Origin: Marinomonas aquiplantarum
Lineage (GTDB): Bacteria; Pseudomonadota; Gammaproteobacteria; Pseudomonadales; Marinomonadaceae
DNA length: 49,082 nucleotides
Reading direction: 5' to 3'
Assembly: GCF_003314975.1 (NCBI RefSeq)
Contig: NZ_QNRF01000016.1
Location: 1 to 49,082, forward strand
Under the pieces are notes generated by a model. That model saw only the letters and a list, made by a program, of their open reading frames with translations. It did no database searches and had not been told where the DNA came from. Positions 8,902 through 15,037 of this stretch are shown one piece after another. A program made the position numbers and the translations under genes. Within the stretch, counting starts at the first letter, position 1. Each line of letters starts with the position of its first letter.

Positions 8902-10825
8902 GAGAGTCTGTTCCTAGAGGCGCCTGTTGCGGCAATATCAATTCAAAAGTGACCGGCCAATCTGAGTGTTGTCTATGGTGAATTTCTCCACCATGCGCAT
9001 CGATAATACGACGCACAATGGCAAGCCCCAAACCACTACCGCCGGCCCGTTTGGTCACAAAAGGTTGGAATAACACCTCACCCTGTAAAGGTTCATCAAT
9101 GCTTGGGCCATTGTTATGTACCTGAATCACCACCTTATTAAGATTCGACTGTGCGCCTTGTTCAACACGAGCTTCGATAAAGAGTTTGGCATCCGCTTGA
9201 TTACGCAAAAACGCCACCGCGTTATCAATCAGGTTGATAAAGACTTGCTGCAAGCGCTGTGAATCCGCTTCCAGTTCAATGTCATCATCAATACTGAGCT
9301 GGTAATGAATACCTTCTAACTGGGCTTGCGATAAAACCGTCCTAATTAAGGCACCTAATGAGACCTTACTCCTGTGTAACGTCAGTCCACCTGAGTACAC
9401 CAACATGTCGCTGACTAAGCGATCTGCCCGCTGTAATTGGGTTTGGATGTGCTGTCGTGTTTCAGCCGGTGTATCGTAGGCGGCCATGGCAATGATATTC
9501 AATGGATTACGTAACTCATGCGCCATCGCCGCTGACAAACTGCCCAATTCCACAAGGTGCTGTTGATCTAGGCGTTTTCGTTCTGCTTTTGCCAAGGCTA
9601 GGGAATGCTCTAATAAACCACAGCTGGTTGAGAACAGTGAACCAAAGACTTCGGCGGTTAGCCTCATACCAGGACTGGCATCGTCCCAACCCAACAACGC
9701 AAAGCGCCAATCCGACGCCACTTTATATACCTGTATTGCCAACCTAGCGTCACTCTGTAAGGACGAATTATGCGAACTCTGTTCACCATCGATATCCAAC
9801 CGAATTTGAATACTTTGGCGGATTTGTTTTGCTAATAAGCGTTCGCCAATGTTGATCAAATGAGACCAGCTTTGTGCTTCTTTTAATTGACTCGACCAAG
9901 TTTCCAATACCGCTTCATTGAGTTGTGTACCTGGGTAAATCAGGCGTGAAATGATTCGGTTTAACGGTTGATAAATCAGAGCAGAAACCAACAACATCAG
10001 CAAAGAATACAGCCACAACTGCCAACTCGGCACGTTTGCCAATGCTTGCAGTCCAAGACGCCCAGACACCACACTGATTACCGCAATCAAACACAGAATG
10101 ACCAAGGTCATCGCCAACCAGAGTAAAGCACGGTTGGCAAAGGCATTCACAGACAGTATTTGATAACGCACCACCGCATACACTAAGAGCAACAGGTAAG
10201 TTGGCAGCAGCAACATGGGATAAGGAAACCAACTAATACCAAAAGAAGGAAACACAAAGCTTGTCGCCAGCAACAAGCCCCAAGCACCGACTCCAAACAT
10301 GGCCAAGATAGAACGCTTTTTATTACCAGAATGGCAATACCATCCAAATAACAAAACACCGTGGGCCAACATACCAATCAACACGGTATAAGCAAGATTC
10401 CAAGTACCAGCCTCGGTAAAGATAAAGAACGAACGCGTGTCCGACGTGCTAATGGCATCGCCAGCTTCCATCCACCAGCTTTGTAACACCACCGCAAAAC
10501 TGGTGAGATAAAACCAAGGAATCACTCGCAGCAATCGATCTAACATGATGTCATGCACTGGGCCGGAATTCACAAAGCGGATGGCAAAATGCAGAAAGAA
10601 GGTTGGCATAAGAGGGTTCGCCAAAATGATGTAAATCCCGATCCGTTCATAACCCTGAAACAGGACAACGTGACCAAAACACCAGATGGCCATCATGATG
10701 GCAAAACCGGCTAAAGCTTGTAAGTCACCCTGTTTACGAGCACGCCACAACAACCAAGCCGCCACCAGCACTCCACATACACTGGAAATCAGCATGGCTA
10801 TTTCAAACATGAGAGAAAGGGTCAA
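8888..10825 (-). CDS. Membrane sensor histidine kinase with 7TM-like N-terminus
   Basis: 645 residues. The first ~290 are strongly hydrophobic with roughly nine membrane segments, beginning with an arrangement like the HisKA_7TM sensing family (AGFAIMMAIWCFGHVVLF). A linker, possibly GAF-like, follows. The kinase core has H436 in SAAMAHELRNPLN, an N-box (LQQVFINLIDNAVAFL) and a G-box (GSGLGLAIVRRIIDAHGG). No periplasmic sensor domain is evident, so the signal is probably sensed within the membrane, fitting a quinone or respiration cue (inference). The TTG start at 10825 has GAGG 8 nt upstream; the alternative ATG at 10810 has no ribosome site. The gene is divergent from cioAB. Confidence 0.9.
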   Translation of the reverse strand: MTLSLMFEIAMLISSVCGVLVAAWLLWRARKQGDLQALAGFAIMMAIWCFGHVVLFQGYERIGIYIILANPLMPTFFLHFAIRFVNSGPVHDIMLDRLLRVIPWFYLTSFAVVLQSWWMEAGDAISTSDTRSFFIFTEAGTWNLAYTVLIGMLAHGVLLFGWYCHSGNKKRSILAMFGVGAWGLLLATSFVFPSFGISWFPYPMLLLPTYLLLLVYAVVRYQILSVNAFANRALLWLAMTLVILCLIAVISVVSGRLGLQALANVPSWQLWLYSLLMLLVSALIYQPLNRIISRLIYPGTQLNEAVLETWSSQLKEAQSWSHLINIGERLLAKQIRQSIQIRLDIDGEQSSHNSSLQSDARLAIQVYKVASDWRFALLGWDDASPGMRLTAEVFGSLFSTSCGLLEHSLALAKAERKRLDQQHLVELGSLSAAMAHELRNPLNIIAMAAYDTPAETRQHIQTQLQRADRLVSDMLVYSGGLTLHRSKVSLGALIRTVLSQAQLEGIHYQLSIDDDIELEADSQRLQQVFINLIDNAVAFLRNQADAKLFIEARVEQGAQSNLNKVVIQVHNNGPSIDEPLQGEVLFQPFVTKRAGGSGLGLAIVRRIIDAHGGEIHHRQHSDWPVTFELILPQQAPLGTDSHDTK

Positions 10826-10846
10826 ATCGTAAACCTCGTTTACACC
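10826..10846. promoter_or_regulatory. Inverted repeat UAS1, putative activator site for cioAB
   Basis: ATCGTAAACCT, CG, then TTTACACC. The core GTAAAC-CTC-GTTTAC is a perfect palindrome with 6-bp arms (10829-10843). A near-identical copy begins 34 bp further on. The site abuts the TTG start of the kinase gene and contains its GAGG ribosome site, so protein bound here could also dampen kinase/regulator expression. Confidence 0.75.
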
Positions 10847-10859
10847 TAAAGAATTGAAA

Positions 10860-10880
10860 ATCGTAAACCTATTTTACACT
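10860..10880. promoter_or_regulatory. Inverted repeat UAS2, second copy of the putative activator site
   Basis: ATCGTAAACCT, AT, then TTTACACT. It differs from UAS1 at only 3 of 21 positions and lies 34 bp from it, about three helical turns. It is 58-78 bp upstream of the -24/-12 promoter, a normal place for NtrC-type enhancer sites. Confidence 0.75.
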
Positions 10881-10937
10881 TCTCGCAAAATTAAAAATTA
10901 TTCCTTTAAAATCAATAAATTAAATAAAATCAAAAAC

Positions 10938-10952
10938 TGGCCCACGGATTGC
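10938..10952 (+). promoter_or_regulatory. Sigma-54 (-24/-12) promoter of the cioAB operon
   Basis: TGGCCCACGGATTGC has the invariant GG and GC separated by exactly 10 bp and matches the TGGCAC-N5-TTGC consensus except at one position of the first element. Predicted transcription start is near 10964, leaving ~50 nt before the first small ORF. A sigma-54 activator is encoded by the divergent regulator gene. Confidence 0.75.
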
Positions 10953-10971
10953 TACCTAGAAGACAATCAAA

Positions 10972-10985
10972 TTGATCTATCTCAA
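10972..10985. promoter_or_regulatory. FNR/ANR-like box over the cioAB transcription start
   Basis: TTGAT-CTAT-CTCAA matches the FNR/ANR consensus TTGAT-N4-ATCAA with one mismatch. It sits at about +8 to +22 relative to the predicted sigma-54 start, a repressing position. ANR is known to repress cioAB under low oxygen in Pseudomonas aeruginosa, so a similar role here is a reasonable inference. Confidence 0.55.
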
Positions 10986-11013
10986 TCTTTTTTGCATTAA
11001 CGGAGCACACAGA

Positions 11014-11130
11014 ATGAATACTGGTTTTTTCATGACCGAGGTCATCGCACTTTTCAGCATAGTCGGATTGGCATTACTGCCATTAATTTTAAAACAACTG
11101 CAGATCAGAAAAGATCAAAACAGCGCGTGA
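11014..11130 (+). CDS. 38-aa single-span membrane protein upstream of cioA
   Basis: Reads MNTGFFMTEVIALFSIVGL, continues hydrophobic to about residue 26, then ends in a basic tail (KQLQIRKDQNSA). GGAG lies 8-9 nt before the ATG. It is the first cistron after the predicted sigma-54 promoter and 49 bp before cioA. Small one-helix subunits (CydX, CydH, CydY types) are known for bd oxidases but usually lie after the B subunit; I do not recognise this sequence as one. It could be an accessory subunit, an assembly factor or a leader ORF. The strong ribosome site and clear membrane helix favour a real protein. Confidence 0.6.
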   Translation: MNTGFFMTEVIALFSIVGLALLPLILKQLQIRKDQNSA

Positions 11131-11179
11131 GCTTTGCTCTTTAACTCGGTCTTTTGTGCAACATTAAGCAGGTATTTTT

Positions 11180-12586
11180 ATGGATCTCGACGTCGCCTTA
11201 TTATCCCGATTACAGTTTGCCTTTACGGTGAGCTTTCATATTATTTTCCCAAGCATCACCATAGGTTTGGCCACCTTGATTGCGATCTGGGAAGGCTTGT
11301 GGCTGAAAACCCATAATCCTTATTATCTTCAACTTGCGAAATTCTGGATCAAACCTTTTGCCATCACCTTTGGCATGGGCGTGGTGTCTGGCATTGTTTT
11401 GTCTTATGAATTTGGCACTAACTTTTCTAAATTTTCTGAAATCACCGGTGCTGTCCTTGGACCGTTAATGGCTTATGAAGTACTGACCGCCTTCTTCATG
11501 GAAGCGGGTTTTCTTGGCGTCATGCTATTTGGTTGGCAACGAGTTGGCCGCAAACTGCATTTCTTCTCTACCCTTGTCGTTATGGTAGGTACTTGGTTTT
11601 CGGCCTTTTGGATCATCGCTGCGAACTCTTGGATGCAAACCCCAGCAGGTTACAAAATTGTCGACGGCAAATTCGAAGTAGAAAGCTGGATGGCGGTGAT
11701 CTTTAACCCTTCTATGCCCTACCGACTCACCCACATGGTCATGGCAGCGCTAATCACAGCGACTTTTGTCGTGGCAGGTATCAGTGCGTATTATTTGCTG
11801 AAAAAGCAAAATCAAGCTTTCGCTAAGAAAGGTTTATCCATGTGCATGTGGTTTGCCTTGATACTAACTCCACTGCAAGCTTGGATTGGCGACATGCATG
11901 GCTTAAACGTAAAAGAACACCAACCAACTAAATTAGCCGCAATGGAAGGTATTTGGCCAGCGAAAGAAGAAAGTGTTCCTTTGCTGTTATTCGCCATGCC
12001 GAATATGGAAACGGAACAGAACGATTACCAAGTAGGCATCCCTAATCTCGGTAGTTTGATTCTCACGCATTCTTGGGATGGCGCAGTTCAGGGTCTAAAA
12101 GCCGTACCACCCGAAGACAGACCCAATGTGCCATTGGTATTCTGGTCTTTTAGAGTCATGGTCGGCATTGGCTTTGGCATGCTCGGTATTGCATTTCTAG
12201 CCTTATTGCTACGTCGCAAAAACCGTCTCTACGAAAATAAGTATTTTCTTTTACTGGTTTCCTTGTTTACGCCTAGTGGCGTGATTGCCGTGCTTGCTGG
12301 TTGGTACGTGGTTGAAGTAGGACGCCAACCTTGGATCGTCTATAACCTAGTACGTACATCCGATATTGTGTCACCGCTCCCTGCTGAACGAGTTCTATTC
12401 ACCTTCATCATGTTTATCGTTATCTACACTTTGTTATTTGGGGTTTATCTTTACTTCATGCGCAAATTGATCAAAAAAGGCCCGCCATCTATGGCATCTT
12501 TAGAGCAACAATTAGTTGGTATGAAAGCACCTGGCTATGCCTTGGCTTGGGTAAAAAACCTAAAACAAGAACAAGGAGATCACTAA
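11180..12586 (+). CDS. cioA: Cyanide-insensitive bd-type ubiquinol oxidase subunit I
   Basis: 468 residues, shorter than E. coli CydA (522), consistent with the short-Q-loop CIO group. It oxidises quinol in the membrane and reduces O2 to water without pumping protons. The haem ligand His20 is in FTVSFHIIFPSITIG. Other conserved parts are FAITFGMGVVSGIVLSYEFG, the quinol-site Q-loop start (HQPTKLAAMEGIW), and GWYVVEVGRQPWIVYNLVRTSD. The C-terminal end overlaps the cioB start (TAATG), implying coupling. The CIO versus CydA call rests on overall length and sequence style, so cydA is an acceptable alternative name. Confidence 0.93.
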   Translation: MDLDVALLSRLQFAFTVSFHIIFPSITIGLATLIAIWEGLWLKTHNPYYLQLAKFWIKPFAITFGMGVVSGIVLSYEFGTNFSKFSEITGAVLGPLMAYEVLTAFFMEAGFLGVMLFGWQRVGRKLHFFSTLVVMVGTWFSAFWIIAANSWMQTPAGYKIVDGKFEVESWMAVIFNPSMPYRLTHMVMAALITATFVVAGISAYYLLKKQNQAFAKKGLSMCMWFALILTPLQAWIGDMHGLNVKEHQPTKLAAMEGIWPAKEESVPLLLFAMPNMETEQNDYQVGIPNLGSLILTHSWDGAVQGLKAVPPEDRPNVPLVFWSFRVMVGIGFGMLGIAFLALLLRRKNRLYENKYFLLLVSLFTPSGVIAVLAGWYVVEVGRQPWIVYNLVRTSDIVSPLPAERVLFTFIMFIVIYTLLFGVYLYFMRKLIKKGPPSMASLEQQLVGMKAPGYALAWVKNLKQEQGDH

Positions 12587-13596
12587 TGGATTTGGCTCTA
12601 TTTTATTTTCTATTACTGGGCTTTGCTGTGTTCATGTACGTCTTACTGGACGGCTTTGATTTGGGCATTGGCATTCTTTACCCATGGTTTGATCAAACTT
12701 CCGAACGCGATCATTTAATGCGCTCTATTTCACACGTTTGGGACGGCAATGAAACTTGGTTAGTGTTCGGAGGCGTCATTTTATTTGCAGCCTTCCCGCT
12801 GGCTTACGCTGAAATTACGTCGACCTTTTACCTTCCTATCATGCTGATGCTATTTGCTTTGATCTTCCGTGGCGTAGCGTTTGAGTATCGCTTTAAGTCC
12901 GATACGTCTCGCCCTTATTGGGATTTTGCCTTTAGCGCTGGTTCTGCGATTGCGGCATTTTGTCAGGGCATGCTGGTTGGAGCACTCGTACAAGGGGTAC
13001 CGGATGGTATCAACCAACTGTCGAGTCTGCACTGGCTAACCCCTTTTTCTATCTTTACAGGATTTGCCGTGATGGCAGGGTATGCTTTATTAGCCGCATG
13101 CTATCTCTACATGAAAAGTCGTGGGGAGCTTCAACATAAAGCGGCTCAACTTGGTAAACGCCTGCTGCTCTTAACGATTTCAGCAATGGTAATTGTGAGT
13201 ATTTGGACCGTCATCAGCCAAGTGACTGTTCGAGAACGTTGGTTCGATGGCTACAATTTCTTATGGTTGTCGCCTTTACCTATTCTAACCTTGTTCGCGG
13301 CACTTGTTGGTTGGAAAGCCTTGCATCAGCATGAGCCACACAAGAGCCGTTTTGAAAGCGTACCGTTTTGGTGTGCGGCCACCCTCTTCTTACTTGGGTT
13401 CGCAGGATTGGTGGTTGGACTCTTCCCCTATTTATTGCCCAGACAGCTCACCTTCATGAGCGCGGCGTCACCAGACTCTAGCTTAGTCTTTCTACTGCCT
13501 GGAGTATGCATTTTTGTGCCGCTTATTTGTGCTTACACGCTCTGGGGTTATCGCGTGTTTGCAGGCAAGGTAGAAGATTATCAGGAGGGTTACTAA
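12586..13596 (+). CDS. cioB: Cyanide-insensitive bd-type ubiquinol oxidase subunit II
   Basis: 336 residues from the ATG at 12586, which overlaps the cioA stop and has AGGAG upstream. CydB-family features: MDLALFYFLLLGFAVFMYVLLDGFDLGIG at the N-terminus (TM1 with the conserved D-G-F-D-L-G), then WDGNETWLVFGG and FPLAYAEITSTFYLPIMLMLFALIFRGVAFEYR. About eight or nine membrane helices are predicted. It pairs with subunit I in the membrane. The stop overlaps the ATG of the following 45-aa gene. Confidence 0.94.
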   Translation: MDLALFYFLLLGFAVFMYVLLDGFDLGIGILYPWFDQTSERDHLMRSISHVWDGNETWLVFGGVILFAAFPLAYAEITSTFYLPIMLMLFALIFRGVAFEYRFKSDTSRPYWDFAFSAGSAIAAFCQGMLVGALVQGVPDGINQLSSLHWLTPFSIFTGFAVMAGYALLAACYLYMKSRGELQHKAAQLGKRLLLLTISAMVIVSIWTVISQVTVRERWFDGYNFLWLSPLPILTLFAALVGWKALHQHEPHKSRFESVPFWCAATLFLLGFAGLVVGLFPYLLPRQLTFMSAASPDSSLVFLLPGVCIFVPLICAYTLWGYRVFAGKVEDYQEGY

Positions 13597-13733
13597 TGTC
13601 ATTCAAGCAGTTAAAAGAAAAGTCCGCCAACCTTAAGACTTGGCAATGGTTTGCACTCTTATATCTAGTGGGATTTGTGTCATTAGTCAGCGTCTCATAT
13701 GGCATTAAACTCTTAATGGCAGGCTTGCCTTAG
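13596..13733 (+). CDS. 45-aa membrane protein, probable small CIO subunit (DUF2474-like)
   Basis: Starts MSFKQLKEKSANLKTWQWF and contains one membrane helix (ALLYLVGFVSLVSVSYGIKLLM). Its ATG overlaps the cioB stop (TAATG) with GGAGG upstream, so it is translationally coupled. Position and form (short amphipathic N-terminus, W-x-W, one helix) match the DUF2474 / CydX-like third subunits of bd oxidases. Assignment to DUF2474 is from memory of the family, not a search. Confidence 0.7.
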   Translation: MSFKQLKEKSANLKTWQWFALLYLVGFVSLVSVSYGIKLLMAGLP

Positions 13734-13754
13734 CCACTAAGACTCCATCACAAC

Positions 13755-13797
13755 AAAAAAAGCACCCGACTTGTTTGAACAAGCGAGTGCTTTTTTA
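13755..13797. terminator. Bidirectional terminator after the cio operon
   Basis: AAAAAAGCAC pairs with GTGCTTTTTT around an inner CTTGT/ACAAG stem. T runs lie on both strands, so it can end the cio transcript (+) and the glyoxalase-fold gene transcript (-). Confidence 0.8.
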
Positions 13798-13860
13798 TTT
13801 CAACAATCCATTAGGTCAGTTAGTGCCCACTCGCAATACATTTTAAGACAAGTCTGGCAT
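13796..13860 (-). repeat. Diverged direct repeat, copy 1 (relic of a TRAP permease gene 3' end)
   Basis: Matches the 3' end of the TRAP permease gene and its downstream flank at 14972-15037: 20 of 21 bases in the block around TTTCAACAA-CCATTAGGT, then CCACTCGCAAT identical, with scattered similarity further on. Read on the minus strand it is no longer open over the matching region. The two copies flank the glyoxalase-fold gene and soxR. Confidence 0.6.
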
Positions 13861-13879
13861 CAGAACAATTAGACCCACA

Positions 13880-14299
13880 TTAATCATCGTTATTACGTTC
13901 TTCCGGTAGATCTGATAAGTACTGTACGAACTCCACTTCATAACCTGATGGGTCAATAAAGTAGACGTTTTTTCTATGTGGGTTGTCTGCGCCTTGCTTC
14001 GCAATTTCAAAACCCGCTTGCGCTAGACATTTGATGACGGACTCAATATTGTTCGTCACAAAGGCAAAATGCGCCAACCCCACTTGGTTGCTAGTCAGTT
14101 CACGGTTTTCCCCTGAGCCATTGTTATTAAATGCAATGAACTGATAATCATCGCCAAAATGCAGCCAATTGCGCTCTACCCCATACCAATTAGATCGACC
14201 ATTACTTCGAACACGCCAATGAGGAAATACTGCTTTATAAAATGAGAGGGTTTCATCTATGTCTTTTACGACTAAGTTAAGGTGTTCTAATCTCATCAT
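13880..14299 (-). CDS. Glyoxalase/bleomycin-resistance (VOC) fold protein
   Basis: 139 residues with two beta-alpha-beta-beta-beta modules of the vicinal oxygen chelate superfamily. Candidate metal ligands: His in LEHLNLVV (residue 6), His in LAHFAFV (second module) and Glu in GYEVEFVQYL near the C-terminus. The exact substrate cannot be read; lactoylglutathione lyase, fosfomycin- or antibiotic-binding and dioxygenase roles all exist in the superfamily. AAGGAG lies 5 nt upstream of the first ATG. It is divergent from soxR, and its promoter contains a SoxR-type operator with the 19-bp spacer that MerR-family activators need, so it is probably induced by redox-cycling compounds. Confidence 0.85.
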   Translation of the reverse strand: MMRLEHLNLVVKDIDETLSFYKAVFPHWRVRSNGRSNWYGVERNWLHFGDDYQFIAFNNNGSGENRELTSNQVGLAHFAFVTNNIESVIKCLAQAGFEIAKQGADNPHRKNVYFIDPSGYEVEFVQYLSDLPEERNNDD

Positions 14300-14362
14300 T
14301 TCTGCTCCTTATTTAGCTTATATAAACGAATAAAAAAGTGGTTTCTTGCGGAAAACAGGTTC

Positions 14363-14393
14363 ACTATAAAAGCTCAACTTAACTTTAGGTAAA
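14363..14393 (-). promoter_or_regulatory. MerR-type 19-bp-spaced promoter of the VOC gene
   Basis: Minus strand: -35 TTTACC (14393-14388), a 19-bp spacer and -10 TATAGT (14368-14363). The overlong 19-bp spacer is the hallmark of MerR-family-activated promoters, and the spacer contains the SoxR-like operator. Predicted start is near 14356. Confidence 0.75.
14372..14389. promoter_or_regulatory. SoxR operator (soxbox)
   Basis: GCTCAACTTAACTTTAGG matches the E. coli soxS operator CCTCAAGTTAACTTGAGG at 15 of 18 positions, including the central TTAACT. It lies between soxR and the divergent VOC gene, inside the 19-bp spacer of the latter's promoter. Confidence 0.78.
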
Positions 14394-14451
14394 GTGTTTT
14401 TTTACGCTTTTTCGAACTTTTTCAAATGCTCTTTTTAGATGAGGAAATACC

Positions 14452-14904
14452 ATGAAGGATAACAATCTAAGCGTTGGCGATATGGCAAAGCGCTGTGGGG
14501 TTAACGTATCGACACTGCATTTTTATGAAGAAAAAGGATTGATCAAGAGTTGGCGAAATCAAGGCAACCAACGACGCTACCCTAAAGATACCTTACGCAG
14601 AGTATCGGTTATTAAAGCCGCTCAAAAAGTCGGCGTGAGCTTAGAAAAAATCAAACATGCTCTTGCTACCTTGCCCGACAACCGAACTCCAACTATGGAA
14701 GATTGGCAGATATTGGCCTCCCACTGGAACAGCGAACTCAATGCACGCATTCAGTATCTAGAAAACCTCAGAGACTTACTCACAGGTTGCATTGGATGTG
14801 GCTGCTTATCGATGAGTAACTGCCCCATATACAACGACCAAGACAAACTCGCTACAGAAGGGCCAGGAGCGGTTATTTTGAATAAAAAAGTTAAGTTGGA
14901 TTAA
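14452..14904 (+). CDS. soxR: Redox-sensitive transcriptional activator SoxR
   Basis: 150 residues. MerR-family helix-turn-helix at the N-terminus (SVGDMAKRCGVNVSTLHFYEEKGLI), a dimerisation helix, then the [2Fe-2S] site Cys113-x2-Cys116-x-Cys118-x5-Cys124 in CIGCGCLSMSNC, which is diagnostic of SoxR. Oxidation of the cluster by redox-cycling drugs or nitric oxide switches it to the activating form. Outside enterics SoxR usually regulates a few transport or detoxification genes directly rather than soxS; no soxS is visible here, and the divergent VOC gene with a matching operator is the likely target. GAGG lies about 10 nt before the ATG. Confidence 0.93.
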   Translation: MKDNNLSVGDMAKRCGVNVSTLHFYEEKGLIKSWRNQGNQRRYPKDTLRRVSVIKAAQKVGVSLEKIKHALATLPDNRTPTMEDWQILASHWNSELNARIQYLENLRDLLTGCIGCGCLSMSNCPIYNDQDKLATEGPGAVILNKKVKLD

Positions 14905-14942
14905 GGAAGCTGGAAATGCGCACGTTTCCAAACCTCCTTAAT
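14900..14942. terminator. Hairpin after soxR, possibly shared with the TRAP operon
   Basis: ATTAAGGA pairs with TCCTTAAT, with a second inner stem TGGAAA/TTTCCA. The T run is weak (TTTGATT). It overlaps the soxR stop codon and lies between the convergent soxR and TRAP permease genes. Confidence 0.55.
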
Positions 14943-14971
14943 TTGATTGATAAATACAGCTAAGATTTTCT

Positions 14972-15037
14972 ATTTCAACAAGCCATTAGGTTACTGAGAG
15001 TCCACTCGCAATGCGTTTGAAGAGATTTGAACACTGG
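14972..15037 (-). repeat. Diverged direct repeat, copy 2 (3' end of the TRAP permease gene)
   Basis: The intact partner of the repeat at 13796-13860. It covers the last ~15 codons of the TRAP permease gene and about 20 bp beyond its stop. The shared blocks are given under copy 1. Confidence 0.6.
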
